DNA from: Seiridium cupressi
Taxonomy: Eukaryota > Ascomycota > Sordariomycetes > Amphisphaeriales > Sporocadaceae
Assembly (NCBI GenBank): GCA_036674765.1
Contig: JARVKI010000012.1
Location: 62,001 to 126,000 of the forward strand
Direction of reading: 5' to 3'
DNA: 64,000 bases
In this document: piece by piece, positions 21,638-32,200 of the stretch
Layout of the letters: the number at the start of each line of letters is the position of its first letter
How positions within the stretch are numbered: position 1 is the stretch's first letter
Translations under genes and position numbers: made by a program
Notes under the pieces: generated by a model
The model's input: the letters and a program-made list of their open reading frames with translations, nothing else
Told to the model about the DNA's origin: nothing
The model's database searches: none

Positions 21638-23280
21638 CTATATATCTCGGATGAGGTACTTACGCCCTTCAACAATAAGAATAAAGAGACAATTGGAAAC
21701 GAGCCAATGTAGGAGGGTGCTCACAACCAATAGTGGGACGCTGTATTTGTACGGTAGTTGGAGTCTGTAGCTGGACACCTGCTCGCCAGACGGATAAGAG
21801 ACCCTGAGAGGTATATATTTACGACCAAAAAATCCCATTCCTGCTCAACCATGAGTTGTGTGTGTGAAGTGTATTGATTGTGAGATAGAAAAAGGAAAGA
21901 ATGACCTGAAGTATGTTGACGATGATAAGAGTAGCAAGGTAGCCAGGGGGTGACTCTCCGAACACATAGAAGGTTTGGAAGTCTTCAGTCGGACTGAAAC
22001 TGTTTAGTCTGTCGAAGAAATCAGTCAGGGTGTTGCCACGGCTGGTATAGTTAGACTTTTTTCGGCCAGATAGAAATACTGCTAAGCCAGGAAAGTACAT
22101 ACCCATTGAGGCTGGAGAATACAACACCGACGAGGAGAGAAACCAGGGCGACAAAGCTAGGATAATATGCCTGAATCCAAATCGAGCGGGCAACTGCGGA
22201 ATGCAAGAGGTGACTATTAGCAAGCCACCAGCGTGGTCGGATCGCAAGCTTAAGTTCAGAGTCACGGCTACTGGAGTAGATTTTCTGAGGTTCGAACTCG
22301 ATGTTACGAGCCTCTGTAAAACTTAACATCCCAAGTCCAAGTGTGTTAGGGTCAGGATCGCTAAGGAATGATTCAATGGCGTCCCCAGGTGTAACAACAT
22401 ATCCGTCAACTTACTCGAGACCACTATACAGGTAGCGACCTTGGCCCGGACGCAGAGTATCACAATCAAAATCAGAGTATTGGATACCCTCACTTGACAG
22501 TTTGTTGGCTCCACAAGACAGTTTTTGACTTGCAAAAATTCGTGCATCTGCGTGAGCCATATACCCCTGAGACAATTCGGCCGTTGAAGTCACATTTCCT
22601 AGGCCATCTTCGACAAACGATAGCGGTGTAACTGCGTGGAAATCTGTGTTGTAACGCGGCTGAGAGGTTCCGAGGCCGAAAATACGTCCGTACCAGTGGT
22701 CAAATGCAGCGAGGTCTTGTTTGAGCCCTTGTGAGTGGACATCACTCCCATCAATGTAATCAGGAGTGTCATAAGCTCGAGGACTATCGAATACGGTGCA
22801 TTGCGCCCAGAGCCAGAGGGAATCGACGGCCTCTCGTGGGATTCTAGAGTCCCAAATATCACTCAAATTGCTGGCAGGGGCAAACGTAAAGACTTGGCTC
22901 CGTTTCCGCCCTTGAGTCGTTGAGATCTCAGTGTTCACAACCATGACTAGGCTCTTGAACTCAGTGTGAATTTTGTAGGGCCTGTATTCTTCTAGGCAGT
23001 ATATTGTGTCCAAGACGCCGCTGACCCCAGAAACGACGACATCGACTACCATGCACATGACTCTGGGCACAGCAGCGGCGAGTCCCTTGTGCGTCGCCAC
23101 AAATTAGTAGACTCTGCCAACCGATCGCAGTATTCGTTCTCCGCAAGACCCAGTGAGACATCTCAGCTCGGCCAACAACGACCATCCATGACCTCGCCGA
23201 TTGATACACGACGTACGATGCTTCCACTCGGCAATCACAGCAGTCGTTGCTTGGAAGGTGAACAAGGGCGAGATCTAATT
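21638..23280 (-). pseudogene. Broken DUF6536-like multi-span membrane-protein gene
   Basis: The minus-strand frames resemble the second half of the large fungal DUF6536 membrane-protein family: EEYRPYKIHTEFKSLVMVVN, TPGDAIESFLSDPDPNT, the membrane stretch PSFVALVSLLVGVVFS, IIVNILQVILSFFYLTINTL, PLRVSYPSGEQVSSYRLQLP and YKYSVPLLVVSTLLHWLVSN. The reading is disrupted. A TAA at 22413-22411 lies in frame inside family-like sequence. The frame then shifts twice around 21840-21870, where three short segments in three different frames (ending TINTLHTHNS, then MVEQEWDFL, then GRKYIPLRVS) continue one conserved region. A normal intron (GTATGT donor near 22094, CCAG acceptor before RGNTLTDFF) is still present. 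The N-terminal conserved part of the family was not found. The TAA itself is followed by TTGAC and could be read as a GTAAGT donor, but this would remove the conserved GDAIESFL stretch. A pseudogene is the best reading. Confidence 0.55.
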
Positions 23281-24184
23281 CGGGGGGAAGCATTTGCTTC
23301 GACGAGTCGGCCATCCGAACACAAGGAACTCGACTTGGCTGGACGTCAATTCGATATTAAGCCCAGGTGGGCATGAGGTGCACGAGATAAGAGACATGCC
23401 ATGACTAGTACGTATATGGATGCGATGCGAGATGTCAAGCGAAAGCTGACTTTATGGAGCAAGCCAGTTTTAGCCGGAAGGACTCATGGGAGGTATTGCT
23501 GCTCACCTCTTACGTGGTTGGAGCAGGAAACTCGCCTTCTCTGATGTACCATAACTGGTCATCACGGCTAAGAACCCTCGTATATATGCATCGTCTCGTA
23601 TTCTATCACTTTTGACGAATATATTAAAGGTCGTGGCCAATTGGTATATGGCCGTTAAATTTCCAAAATTACCTTGAAGGTGAAGTGCAAGTGAATATTT
23701 CAAGGAGCCAATATGCACTAGGTTACGACCCAAACAATTGACTCGTTATATATGCACGGGATGTGTCTTACACGTGGACCATTTTGACTTGCAAAAAATC
23801 CGATGAGCTGTTGGTGGGTGTAACTCCTTAATACTATAATGCATGGATGCAATTTCGCAGATCGCACGGGGACTTCTGGTGTCTGCGAAAAGGTGGTATC
23901 ATTGAAGGAACGTGGCTTTTTAGCATATATTCGCCTATTCTCTAAAAAAAAAAACCCGGGAATTGAAATGAATGTACTCCGTGTTTCCAAGACAGCCCCG
24001 TGTTATCAGGCTTCTTGCCTTCATCAAAAAGGTCTTCCAGTCTTCCTAGCGGTAACGCAAACACCATGATTTGTGTATTCCAACCTTGGGGTATTCTTCC
24101 ATAGTACATAGGGGTTTACCATGATCACTTCTGCCATACTCCAGCGCCACGTATCTTCCGAAGAGAGCCGTAACCAGTGACAAT
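23281..24184. other. Spacer without a supportable gene
   Basis: Lies between the broken membrane-protein gene and the 3' end of the next minus-strand gene. It contains a 12-base A tract near 23945 and short frames only. Nothing else was recognised. Confidence 0.45.
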
Positions 24185-25375
24185 CTAAGCCTCGTTCTCA
24201 GTAGTCTTGTCATTGCCAACTAATCCCTCCTCGACGTAAGCAGGGGGGGCCTCGACAGCGTCTTCCTGGTGCGACATTAATCCAGTCTTCTCCTCCTCGA
24301 CAACAGTTTCACTCTGGGCGGTCTTGCGGCTCGAATGTCCGCGACGGTGATGGTGGCGGCGGGTGCCAGCAGGTCGGATAAGGGTGCGCCAGAGAAAGAC
24401 GATAGCGGTTCCCACCATCATACCGATGACGCTCGCGGTGATACCAGCAGCAATGCCAACAGCAATGGGCAGGATAATGTGCGAGGCAATATTTCGGAGG
24501 AGGTTGACAAAGCGATGACGGTGTTGCTGGCGGTGACCGGAGTGGGGGTGTCCATGGGTGCCTTGGCCGACAGTGTGGCCTGGCCGACGTCCACCACCAC
24601 ACTTGCCAGAACGGAAGCGACCCATCTGCGCGTTGAGCATAGCCCGCCATCTGCACAGCATAGTCACACACTGGTCCTGGTTGTCCACTGGGCCCTTCAT
24701 CAAGGACTCTGACGCAGTCGTTTCAATACCTCCAATCAACAGTCCACCCTCGGGGGTCTTGATCACCTTGATCTCGACAGTAGGAATGCCATCAACGAAG
24801 ACGTTTCCAACTTCAATTACTTGAAAGTCGACCTCGACCAACTCCATGTCATCCTCGGTGCTCTTGGCAACTGGTGTCGCACTAAGTGCGTATCCTAGAG
24901 GCTCGACGGTCGGCTTGTGTTGCTTCCTGTGGCCTGGGAGCTTGTGCTTGTCATCCTTGCTGTGCTTGTGATCAGGTAGTAGCTGTGCGCCAAGCGAGTA
25001 GGATGCACTGGGTGTGTTCTTGGTCCTGGGCGAGCGAGGGTAGAGCACGAAGTCGTTCACCATCAAGCGGTCATGGTCAGCAGCGTGGTCGATGGTGAAG
25101 GCCAGCTCCAGATGGCTCGGGATGTTCGTCTTGGCCTTGGTCTTGTCGCCATTGCCCCTGTGATGGCCAACACGGACAGGGCAGCCAGGGCATGGCAATT
25201 CCAACTTTTGTATTTCAGCAGTCAAAGGGGCGTCGGTCCTCAAGTCGGTATCGACGGGTACGGGGAGAGTGGTGACAGTGTCGCTCTCGGATGATTCGGG
25301 GAGTGGTGGGAGTAGGAAGGCGCTAGTCGTAGAGACCGCCAGGCCCGCGGCGGTAATCAGCGAAGTCAACTGCAT
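24185..25375 (-). CDS. Secretory-pathway single-pass membrane protein (DUF7728-like)
   Basis: Uninterrupted 396-codon frame on the minus strand. A signal peptide (MQLTSLITAAGLAVSTTSAF) is followed by a lumenal region with the paired-cysteine motif LELPCPGCPVR at about 58-68. Next comes a beta-rich stretch (ELVEVDFQVIEVGNVFVDGI, VEIKVIKTPEGGLLIGGIET) and two further cysteines in CVTMLCRWRAM. A His/Gly/Arg-rich segment (GHPHSGHRQQHRHRF) precedes one membrane span at about 302-328 (ILPIAVGIAAGITASVIGMM). The cytosolic tail is basic, then acidic, and contains PPAY at 377-380, a PPxY motif of the kind bound by WW-domain ubiquitin ligases of the Rsp5 family. The CPGCP and lumenal core match a fungus-specific uncharacterised family that I associate with DUF7728. 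A type I membrane protein of the ER, Golgi or surface is inferred. Function is unknown. The isolated position gives no hint. Confidence 0.85.
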   Translation of the reverse strand: MQLTSLITAAGLAVSTTSAFLLPPLPESSESDTVTTLPVPVDTDLRTDAPLTAEIQKLELPCPGCPVRVGHHRGNGDKTKAKTNIPSHLELAFTIDHAADHDRLMVNDFVLYPRSPRTKNTPSASYSLGAQLLPDHKHSKDDKHKLPGHRKQHKPTVEPLGYALSATPVAKSTEDDMELVEVDFQVIEVGNVFVDGIPTVEIKVIKTPEGGLLIGGIETTASESLMKGPVDNQDQCVTMLCRWRAMLNAQMGRFRSGKCGGGRRPGHTVGQGTHGHPHSGHRQQHRHRFVNLLRNIASHIILPIAVGIAAGITASVIGMMVGTAIVFLWRTLIRPAGTRRHHHRRGHSSRKTAQSETVVEEEKTGLMSHQEDAVEAPPAYVEEGLVGNDKTTENEA

Positions 25376-27072
25376 GGTCGCGCAGTGCAGTAGAGATGTG
25401 TTTTGGGGTATCGAAGGAGATGGTCAACTGGGAAAGGAAAAGAGATGGGGTTTTATCGATAGTGTTGATGAGTAAGGGAAGAATAGGATTGCTGAAAGAA
25501 GAGTGTCGAATGGTGGTTGTTCGAGAGACGGAGGTTGCGGGACCCTTTGTCTGGGGTGCCTGTGTCCTCGCATTACATCGCCTCCTCCACTGGAGCCACT
25601 TGACCAGCAAGGCCATAGTATGATCAGCCTTGCCACCTGCCGCCATGTTCCAGCGCTCCAGCGCAACCTTCCGCAGGCCTTTGCGAGGCTGTGCAACAGC
25701 TGGCATCCCAGGCCTGACAGCCCGGGGGAGCCCACTTCTCCTCTGAGCTGAGCAGCCGCGCATCCGTGACAGGCGGTTCAGCGCGCCAAGTGGGGTCATC
25801 GACCCGCTCCTGTTGCAGTTGACGTATGTACGCGCACGCAAAGCGCTCTCTGCTTATTTCCGCCAGCTGCCTATCTCCGCTCGGTTTCTATCACCAACAC
25901 CGAGATGATCAAGGACGCAACCAGCTATGTCGATAGTCGAGCCTAGTCGATGAGACTGCCATGACTAGGGATCTATGCATCGCGTTGTTGCCTCCTTTCA
26001 TATAGTTTAGGATATTGTCGCCATCACCAGAACCCTATTTCCTGTGGAATAGGTTCTCAACTACACCCCCTGTCTGGCCAGTTCTACATGTTCGTCCGTC
26101 AAAGATCGCCCGACTACAAATCCTCTGGACATTCCCATCAGCCTGTGCTAAGCAGGCGGCTCATCCAAAATAGCAAGCAACCTGGCATTCTAGTCCTTCC
26201 TATCCAGACCTGCTTTTCTCAGAGACATACTCGAGAGGGAATATTCAGCATATCCAGGTAGTTCCATTGCCGACTTCGTGGTATTCTCATAGTGAGCCAT
26301 CGCTCCTCTTTGTCTTGTCTTACGGGACTTCAACACCATTTTCGTGATTCTGACAGGTCTTTGATATTATATGCTTGGCTGGTCCGCCTCCAGCGCTCCC
26401 CTTGGTCGGAAAATCACACTGTTGGGATCATTCTTGCTGGCTTTCATTATTGTAACAGGCTGTCACTGCTCTGATGTCTTTTTCTGTGTAAAAATTAAAT
26501 TTTAACAGGCGATAATGCGTCCCTGACTTGCCATCAACGTTCTATTATTCAATGCTAGCTACTACAAACTAAACCATGGCCAACACTTGTACCGGCCAGT
26601 ACCTCATCATGTCTACCAAAAATTCTAGTACAAGCATGGCGATGAGGAAAGTGAATTTTACTTGCTGTGTTTCCAGCTACAAGAATAGGGCGGGACGGAT
26701 CTCTTCAATGAGGCAGAGCACAGAACAACATCTGTCTCACGTCAGTCAGTCGAAGACTTTAGACACGAATGAAGTAGTTGATTCACAGTCTGCGTGATTT
26801 GAAGTGTTGCCTCTGATAAACCTTAGAGTAAGATGTAATCCTGTGGTGTCTGTAGTTGAGATGTATAAAAAAGAATGATTTCTAATTTCGAGAGACAATT
26901 TTCCATGATTGATATGCTGACCATTTGGATAAATCAGCCTCGATATTCTAGAGGCAAACAGCAAGCATCCAGGTCCTCAACACTGATATATTCCTATTTA
27001 TCATCAACTATTCCGCGCTGCTACCACGCTGTGTGACCTTGATCGATAACTACCTAGCCAACCTGTGACGCC
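25376..27072. other. Promoter of the 24.2-25.4 kb gene and gene-free sequence
   Basis: The first few hundred bases are the upstream region of the minus-strand gene starting at 25375. The remaining frames are short, mutually overlapping and without motifs. No transposon or RNA gene was recognised. Confidence 0.45.
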
Positions 27073-27384
27073 ATGGACCCTAAACACGGCATTTCGAATA
27101 AAGAGCCCGAGATCTCGGATGTGGCCGATATGTCGATCAGCGGCCTGAAAGACGCCGATTAAGGCGGTCTTATGACCCAACCAATGTAAATTGAGCGTAA
27201 GACTAGCTCGGGTGATGAGAGTAATGGGCACTCTGATGTACGCCAGGAGCTATTAGAGCCTGGCCCTCGTATATAATCTGATAAGCCAAAGCAATCAAGC
27301 AAGACCTCGAAATCAACCTCATCCTCAGGCAAGGCAGAGAGGAATTCTCATAATGGTCATCACCACGACCCCGTCCGAAAACTA

Positions 27385-27421
<37 letters not shown>

Positions 27422-27441
27422 AAGCAGAAAATCTCGGATAG
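27073..27441 (+). pseudogene. Broken lysine-rich, hydrophilic protein gene
   Basis: From an ATG at 27073 one frame reads as a protein (DPKHGISNKEPEISDVADMS, then ISGLKDAD) and continues in the same frame to a TAG at 27439-27441. It is interrupted by TAA codons at 27160-27162, 27187-27189 and 27274-27276. Between the stops the translation keeps a coherent Ser/Lys/Glu-rich character (KTSSGDESNGHSDVRQELLE, KQSSKTSKSTSSSGKAERNS, HNGHHHDPVRKLS). It then runs through a 28-base A tract, read as nine lysines, into SKEAENLG. All three interior stops are TAA and could come from CAA by one C-to-T change. An alternative is a multi-exon gene with introns over the stops, but no suitable GT/AG pairs were seen. 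I recognise no family. Confidence 0.4.
27388..27415 (+). repeat. Poly(A) tract of 28 bases
   Basis: Uninterrupted run of 28 A residues, in frame with the broken lysine-rich gene. It may be an expanded lysine-codon tract or, less likely, the poly(A) end of an old retroposed copy. Confidence 0.9.
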
Positions 27442-28179
27442 CTTTGACGAGACTGGCTAACGGTCGTTACGTCCACGGAATGACAGGCCACCCACCCAAG
27501 TCAGGGTCAAGGTCCAGGTTCAATACGGAAGCATGCTCAGAGGCTAGTACACGACCAAAACCCAGAAGCAAATCTAGCAAGCACTGAAATAGGTTCATGA
27601 TGGTTTTATGAGAGAAGTTAGCCAGGGAACAAAGGCAATGTCTTTGATAGTCCATCTAGTCCATCTAGCCATCTACTCAAGGTATTTGTAGACTGTCTTT
27701 GCATATTCTAGTTCTACTAGTTCTCTCGAGTCCCCATAGGGGACATCTTAATATCACATGGCACGCAGCAATTCCCAGCAAGCCGATTCATTCACGTGTT
27801 ACACGGAAACCGCAGGTACTCATAGAGAGTTGTGATCACTCGTAAATATGAGAACTTCTATCAAGCTTACATCATCTTGAGCTATACCAGCCGAAAATCA
27901 CGATCGAGTCCAGTATAATTATGAAATGAGACAGGGCGGCCAGGTTAAAGAATGGTCGCTCAAAACAAAGCTACATTTGGCTTCACTATCAGCACAGAAA
28001 CTTAGCAATTGAGCAAAGCTTTTCACATCCTTTGTTTCCATTAAGCCGAGTTCATGGGTCATTTACCGTTCTTGAATAACGCAAGTGGCTCGGTGTCTTT
28101 GTTGTCATCAGTTTATGTATATACATATACATAAAGAGGCCCCCTGCCATGACCCAACCTAAGGAAGAATTCATTGTGC
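27442..28179. other. Spacer upstream of the Ser/His-rich gene
   Basis: No coding frame was recognised. A short palindromic AT stretch (GTATATACATATACATA) lies at about 28117-28133. Confidence 0.4.
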
Positions 28180-28186
28180 TATAAAA
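28180..28186 (+). promoter_or_regulatory. TATA box of the Ser/His-rich protein gene
   Basis: TATAAAA located 50 bases upstream of the ATG at 28236, on the same strand and at a plausible distance for a fungal core promoter with a short leader. Confidence 0.5.
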
Positions 28187-28235
28187 TCCTTCTAAGCACC
28201 CAGCAGTAAGTTATCCACCCAAAATAAGTACCAAA

Positions 28236-28973
28236 ATGCCAGGTTCGCATGATTCCAAATCTTCTCATTCTTGGGAGCAGCGCTCCCATGTCTCCCACCG
28301 CTCCCAAGCGGGTTCGCACGGTTCGCATCACACTTATGCGGGATCACATGCTTCTCATCACTCTCAAGCAGGATCACGAGCTTCCTATCACTCCCAGCGC
28401 GGCGACCCAGATCAGAGCGGGCCCGTAGCTCTGTCTAGGGCCCGAAGCGATGGCGGCCGCAGATCGCAGTATCAACCGCCCGGCCGACCTGTCATCTACG
28501 GGGCTCGGGGATGGCACATATCAGCAGATGGCTTCGATGTCATGCACGACCTGGAAACACAGCTGCGCCACAACGCGGAGATGGCTGCTGGCGTCCCGTC
28601 CTTGGCACCAGACGACAGCATCAGCAACGCCGGGCCGCTCCGCCAGCGTAGAGCATCGTCTACTTATCATGGCTCGTCGCACTCCGCCGCTGAACACGAT
28701 CGGAGTTATGGCCCATCTGACACTGGCAGTAAGTCACGCCATAGCAGCAGCAGTTCTCACCATAGCAGCAGGTCTCATGGCAGAAGCCAGTCTCACGGCA
28801 GCAGTCAGTCCCGCGGCAGCAGTCACTTCCACGGGGGTAGCACTCAGTCATCCCATAGCCGAGAGTCTTCGAGGTCGAGCTTTGTGGAGGAAGGCGGAAC
28901 CGAAGTTGTGAGACTGAAAGACGGAAGGTTGGCGCTCTCCAGGAAGAAGCGAAATAGATTTCTGGGGTTCTAA
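28236..28973 (+). CDS. Ser/His-rich intrinsically disordered protein, unknown
   Basis: Uninterrupted 245-codon frame. The N-terminal third is built of imperfect repeats of the type SHxSHHSQAGSH (SHVSHRSQAGSHGSHH, SHASHHSQAGSRASYH). The middle has a short folded-looking stretch (PVIYGARGWHISADGFDVMH, DLETQLRHNAEMA). A second Ser/His/Arg/Gly-rich block follows (SHHSSRSHGRSQSHGSSQSR), and the C-terminus is basic (VVRLKDGRLALSRKKRNRFL-GF). There is no signal peptide or membrane span. The ATG context (ACCAAAATG) and the TATA box upstream support the start. Ser plus His richness could give metal or RNA binding or phosphorylation-controlled assembly, but this is inference only. The CAGCAG-type codon runs at about 28740-28830 may be length-variable. 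No homologue is recognised. Confidence 0.65.
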   Translation: MPGSHDSKSSHSWEQRSHVSHRSQAGSHGSHHTYAGSHASHHSQAGSRASYHSQRGDPDQSGPVALSRARSDGGRRSQYQPPGRPVIYGARGWHISADGFDVMHDLETQLRHNAEMAAGVPSLAPDDSISNAGPLRQRRASSTYHGSSHSAAEHDRSYGPSDTGSKSRHSSSSSHHSSRSHGRSQSHGSSQSRGSSHFHGGSTQSSHSRESSRSSFVEEGGTEVVRLKDGRLALSRKKRNRFLGF

Positions 28974-31900
28974 TTGCCTGTGGCTATTGTAGGCTGGTTG
29001 AGATGATAGGATGTAGACACTGGTAAGATCAGTAGCTTTCTTAGTCATTTAATATAAATTGCATATCTGGCTATTTATCTCCTCTGGTATGCCGAGTCGA
29101 GGATTCATAACAAGTTGTTATAATGCAGGTTTTATATATCACCACATTGTGATATTGCCAGCTATGAGCTACTATCCCACTCGAATAGAGGCTCTTTAGA
29201 GACATGGTCAACACCAATGGCGACCCACTTATGCTTGCCAACAAAAAGAGCGGCGCCTGGAATTGAACACAATACCCAGACATGATCTACACAAGCTATT
29301 GTAGGCTAGTCGCGATCATCGCCCTGATGTTATCAATTTGATTGTGGATGGACGATTCTCGACTGTGATTATATTCGGGTTAACTAGGCTTGTATATGAA
29401 GAGAGTTTTCACTCCTACATAGGTCTAGATTGTGGCACTGTAGTGACAGTTCACACAAGATGGCTGCTACAGATACTGTCATCAAAATTAGTTTCATGGA
29501 CCATTAAGGTACCATTTTTATCGGCAACTATATTGCCCTCGCTTCGCTTTTTGCCAGGTTTTTAAACTTTTATTTGAAACATTCCCCTGCTCATCGAGTG
29601 CCCCGGCATCTCTACATGAGTACGATCAGCTGGGGACAGTATAAGATTTCTCAGGGTACAAGCATGATGACTCTCGTATCGGGTATTGCTATAAGAACTG
29701 TAGGAAGGAAGAAACACAAGAAACATAGAGTGAACAATATAAATGAGTTTGTAGCAGCTGACTTTGGAGAGGGACATACGGACGGGACCGTAGGAATATA
29801 TGTGCTTGTTAAAGAAAACCGAGCCAACCGGTTGGAGACGGTGGGGAAGATGGATCGCACCGAATAGGTATCGCGCTTTTAATTCTTTAGCGCAAATGTT
29901 TCCAAATTGTTTCTCTGAGGGATTCACTGCTGTTTGCCACCCAGCAGAGCAATGTCTTTTCAAACAAGCTTTCATTTTTGCGGCGACGGTCATCCCATCT
30001 ACGAGAGCTGTCAAAATCGTATTCGTTGTATGATCGCTCAGCACAAGTCGAGTTCGAGGTCGTTTCCTCAATGGGATATCTCCACACTGGAGCTTTCGGT
30101 TCCCGGCAGGACTGCTTCAGGTGCCTCCATTGAGCGGACAGGGCCCCTGGGACGAAGAGATCTGAAACCGTCGCCGATCTGTCGCAAGTCGGATTGTTTT
30201 GCAGCGGGCAGGACTTCCCAAATGACTTCCGTGTGCGACAGGGCTATTTAGAGAATCCCAACGGGAAGTCTCAAAATAGGCGGCTGACAAGATTGAGCAT
30301 CTCAGATGGAATTCTGGTTTAGCTCGTAGGCCGCGATCTAAGCAGACCAAAGTAGGTTCACTACTCAGACAGTAGCGTTAAGGTAGACCCCGCCCGTTAC
30401 CGTAAAGTTAAACAGAAATCTAGATTTATCTAGTTCATTAGGTACAAGTACATTGACCCCTCTCAGTTCAAGATATTCAATACTCAAGGTGGGTGTTACA
30501 TGATGCTATGGATGGCAACACTCCCCGCTGGAGAACTTCTGAAAGAGAACAGGAGGAGAGGTCATGTTATGTGCGCCGGCAAGGGCTGATAGGATTGCAG
30601 ACCTGCAGCAGAGCGTCCCATCGGCCTGGGTCATCAGTCATGGCAACCAGGAACAAGGACGCCGTTTGCTCGGCCCCCGCTAACGGCGGCCCACGCTGTA
30701 ATTCGACCTTGCGTCTGATATGTGCAAACAGCACCAAGGGAAACATCAAGCGTTTCGACAAGAATGCAATGCGACGAGCGCAGCGCTGGGACTATGGCAG
30801 TCCAGAGATGCCGCAAGCAGTCTGTTCACTCGTTGTGCGCTGTCATTAGAGCAAACGTTCACTGCCTGAACAGCCGAAGGTGGTGCAATCTGGGCTTCCA
30901 GCAGCACCTATTCTGATTGAGGATGCACACAACGTGTGTAAGCCGGCACTTCTCTTAATAGACCAATCCTGAATCCTCCCGCAACAGCTGCCGTGGTGCC
31001 GACCAACCCACCCGAACGTCGCAAGGCCAGACAATGGGTAGCATCAGATTTGAGCAGGATGAAGGAGCTCTGAGGGAGCAGGCCAGTGTTACCATACGGT
31101 GCGCTGGCGTCCCTCCTCGTATTATAGCAAGCACAGCGCAAACACGAGGAAGCAGGCTTTTTGAGGTACGAGGTGGACCAGCACCAACGCCTCATGGCCG
31201 CCGTTGGTTGACGTTGACGAGAGCACAAGATTGGCCTCTTCGCATCGGGCCATTTGCTTAATGCGACCAGGTCTGCTATGGTCGCCGGAAGGTTGTGGCC
31301 TCACCTCGTCCGGCCTTCGCGTAAGAAGCCACGAGAGTTTGTGGAGTCCACGCAGGATGCGAGCCGGGATTAGAAGAACGGGCCATCTGCAGGTGATGAC
31401 GCTAGTGTTTCCAATTGGTGAAGCAAGTTCAGCACTTGCGTCTGATTCGCTGCCCATATGAAGTCTGGACGACTTCTGCAGGCACCGCGGATTCCTGAAC
31501 CGGGGTGCCACCGCCTAGAATACGACCCCAAGCTGGCCTCTTCTGCGGGCGCCGGCAGGGCCCAGGGCTCTCGCGTTGCTGAACGCTCTGCTGGGTGCCG
31601 CGAGCTGCAGCCTCTTGCATCTGGTCCTGGACTGTGGCTTGCGGTACCAAGATCTCATCTCGAGCCTCGGCTTTCCGCAACCAAGGTAGACGTAGACGCC
31701 GCCTCCTTCGATCCTATGCCATGGCCCCTTTTTGTTGCTGCGCATTAGGACCGCCAGGCACAAGCTTGCAAAAGTAACAGGTCGTCAACCTTAACTGCGA
31801 TCGCAGTGGTCAGTGAGGCCAACGAGTTATCAAATCACCTCCGACACGGCAAGGATAACTTCTGCTGCTGGGGCGATCCGTAGCGTGCTCGCCTCGGACG

Positions 31901-32200
31901 GGGGAACCTGAATGGTCGTCGCATTTTTTCTAACTTTTAAGATAGCGGGCTAGTCCCCCTACTTTTTAGCCCATGCGTTGCATCGCAATTGCATGGAGTC
32001 CGAGACGAGGCGGCCAGGGCTCCCTCGTCCGTCCTTGCTCGTTAATTGAAATTGAGTGACGATTCCCTCACAAGCATTGCAATAAACAATCCTGGGCCGA
32101 CTGGTGAATCTCTGCTGATTTCCACTCGATGAGGACCACGGACCAAGCTTCCGATCCCGCCTGCCCAGAGTTTCCGCATTTCCTTATGCTCCCCGTCTTC
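28974..32200. other. Gene-free region of about 3.2 kb
   Basis: AT-richer sequence to about 30400, then a more GC-rich block from about 30480 to 31780 with overlapping short frames on both strands (the longest 169 codons at 29562-30071, minus). None shows a family motif or intron pattern. The sharp composition change near 30480 could mark an old insertion, but no terminal repeats were found. Confidence 0.4.

Noticed and set aside
22266..22300. GGTTCGAAC-like box as a tRNA B box
   Set aside because: No A box at the right distance and no cloverleaf. It lies within the broken membrane-protein coding sequence.
27388..27415. Poly(A) tract as the 3' end of a LINE-type element
   Set aside because: It is in frame with coding-like sequence on both sides, and no reverse-transcriptase-like frame precedes it.
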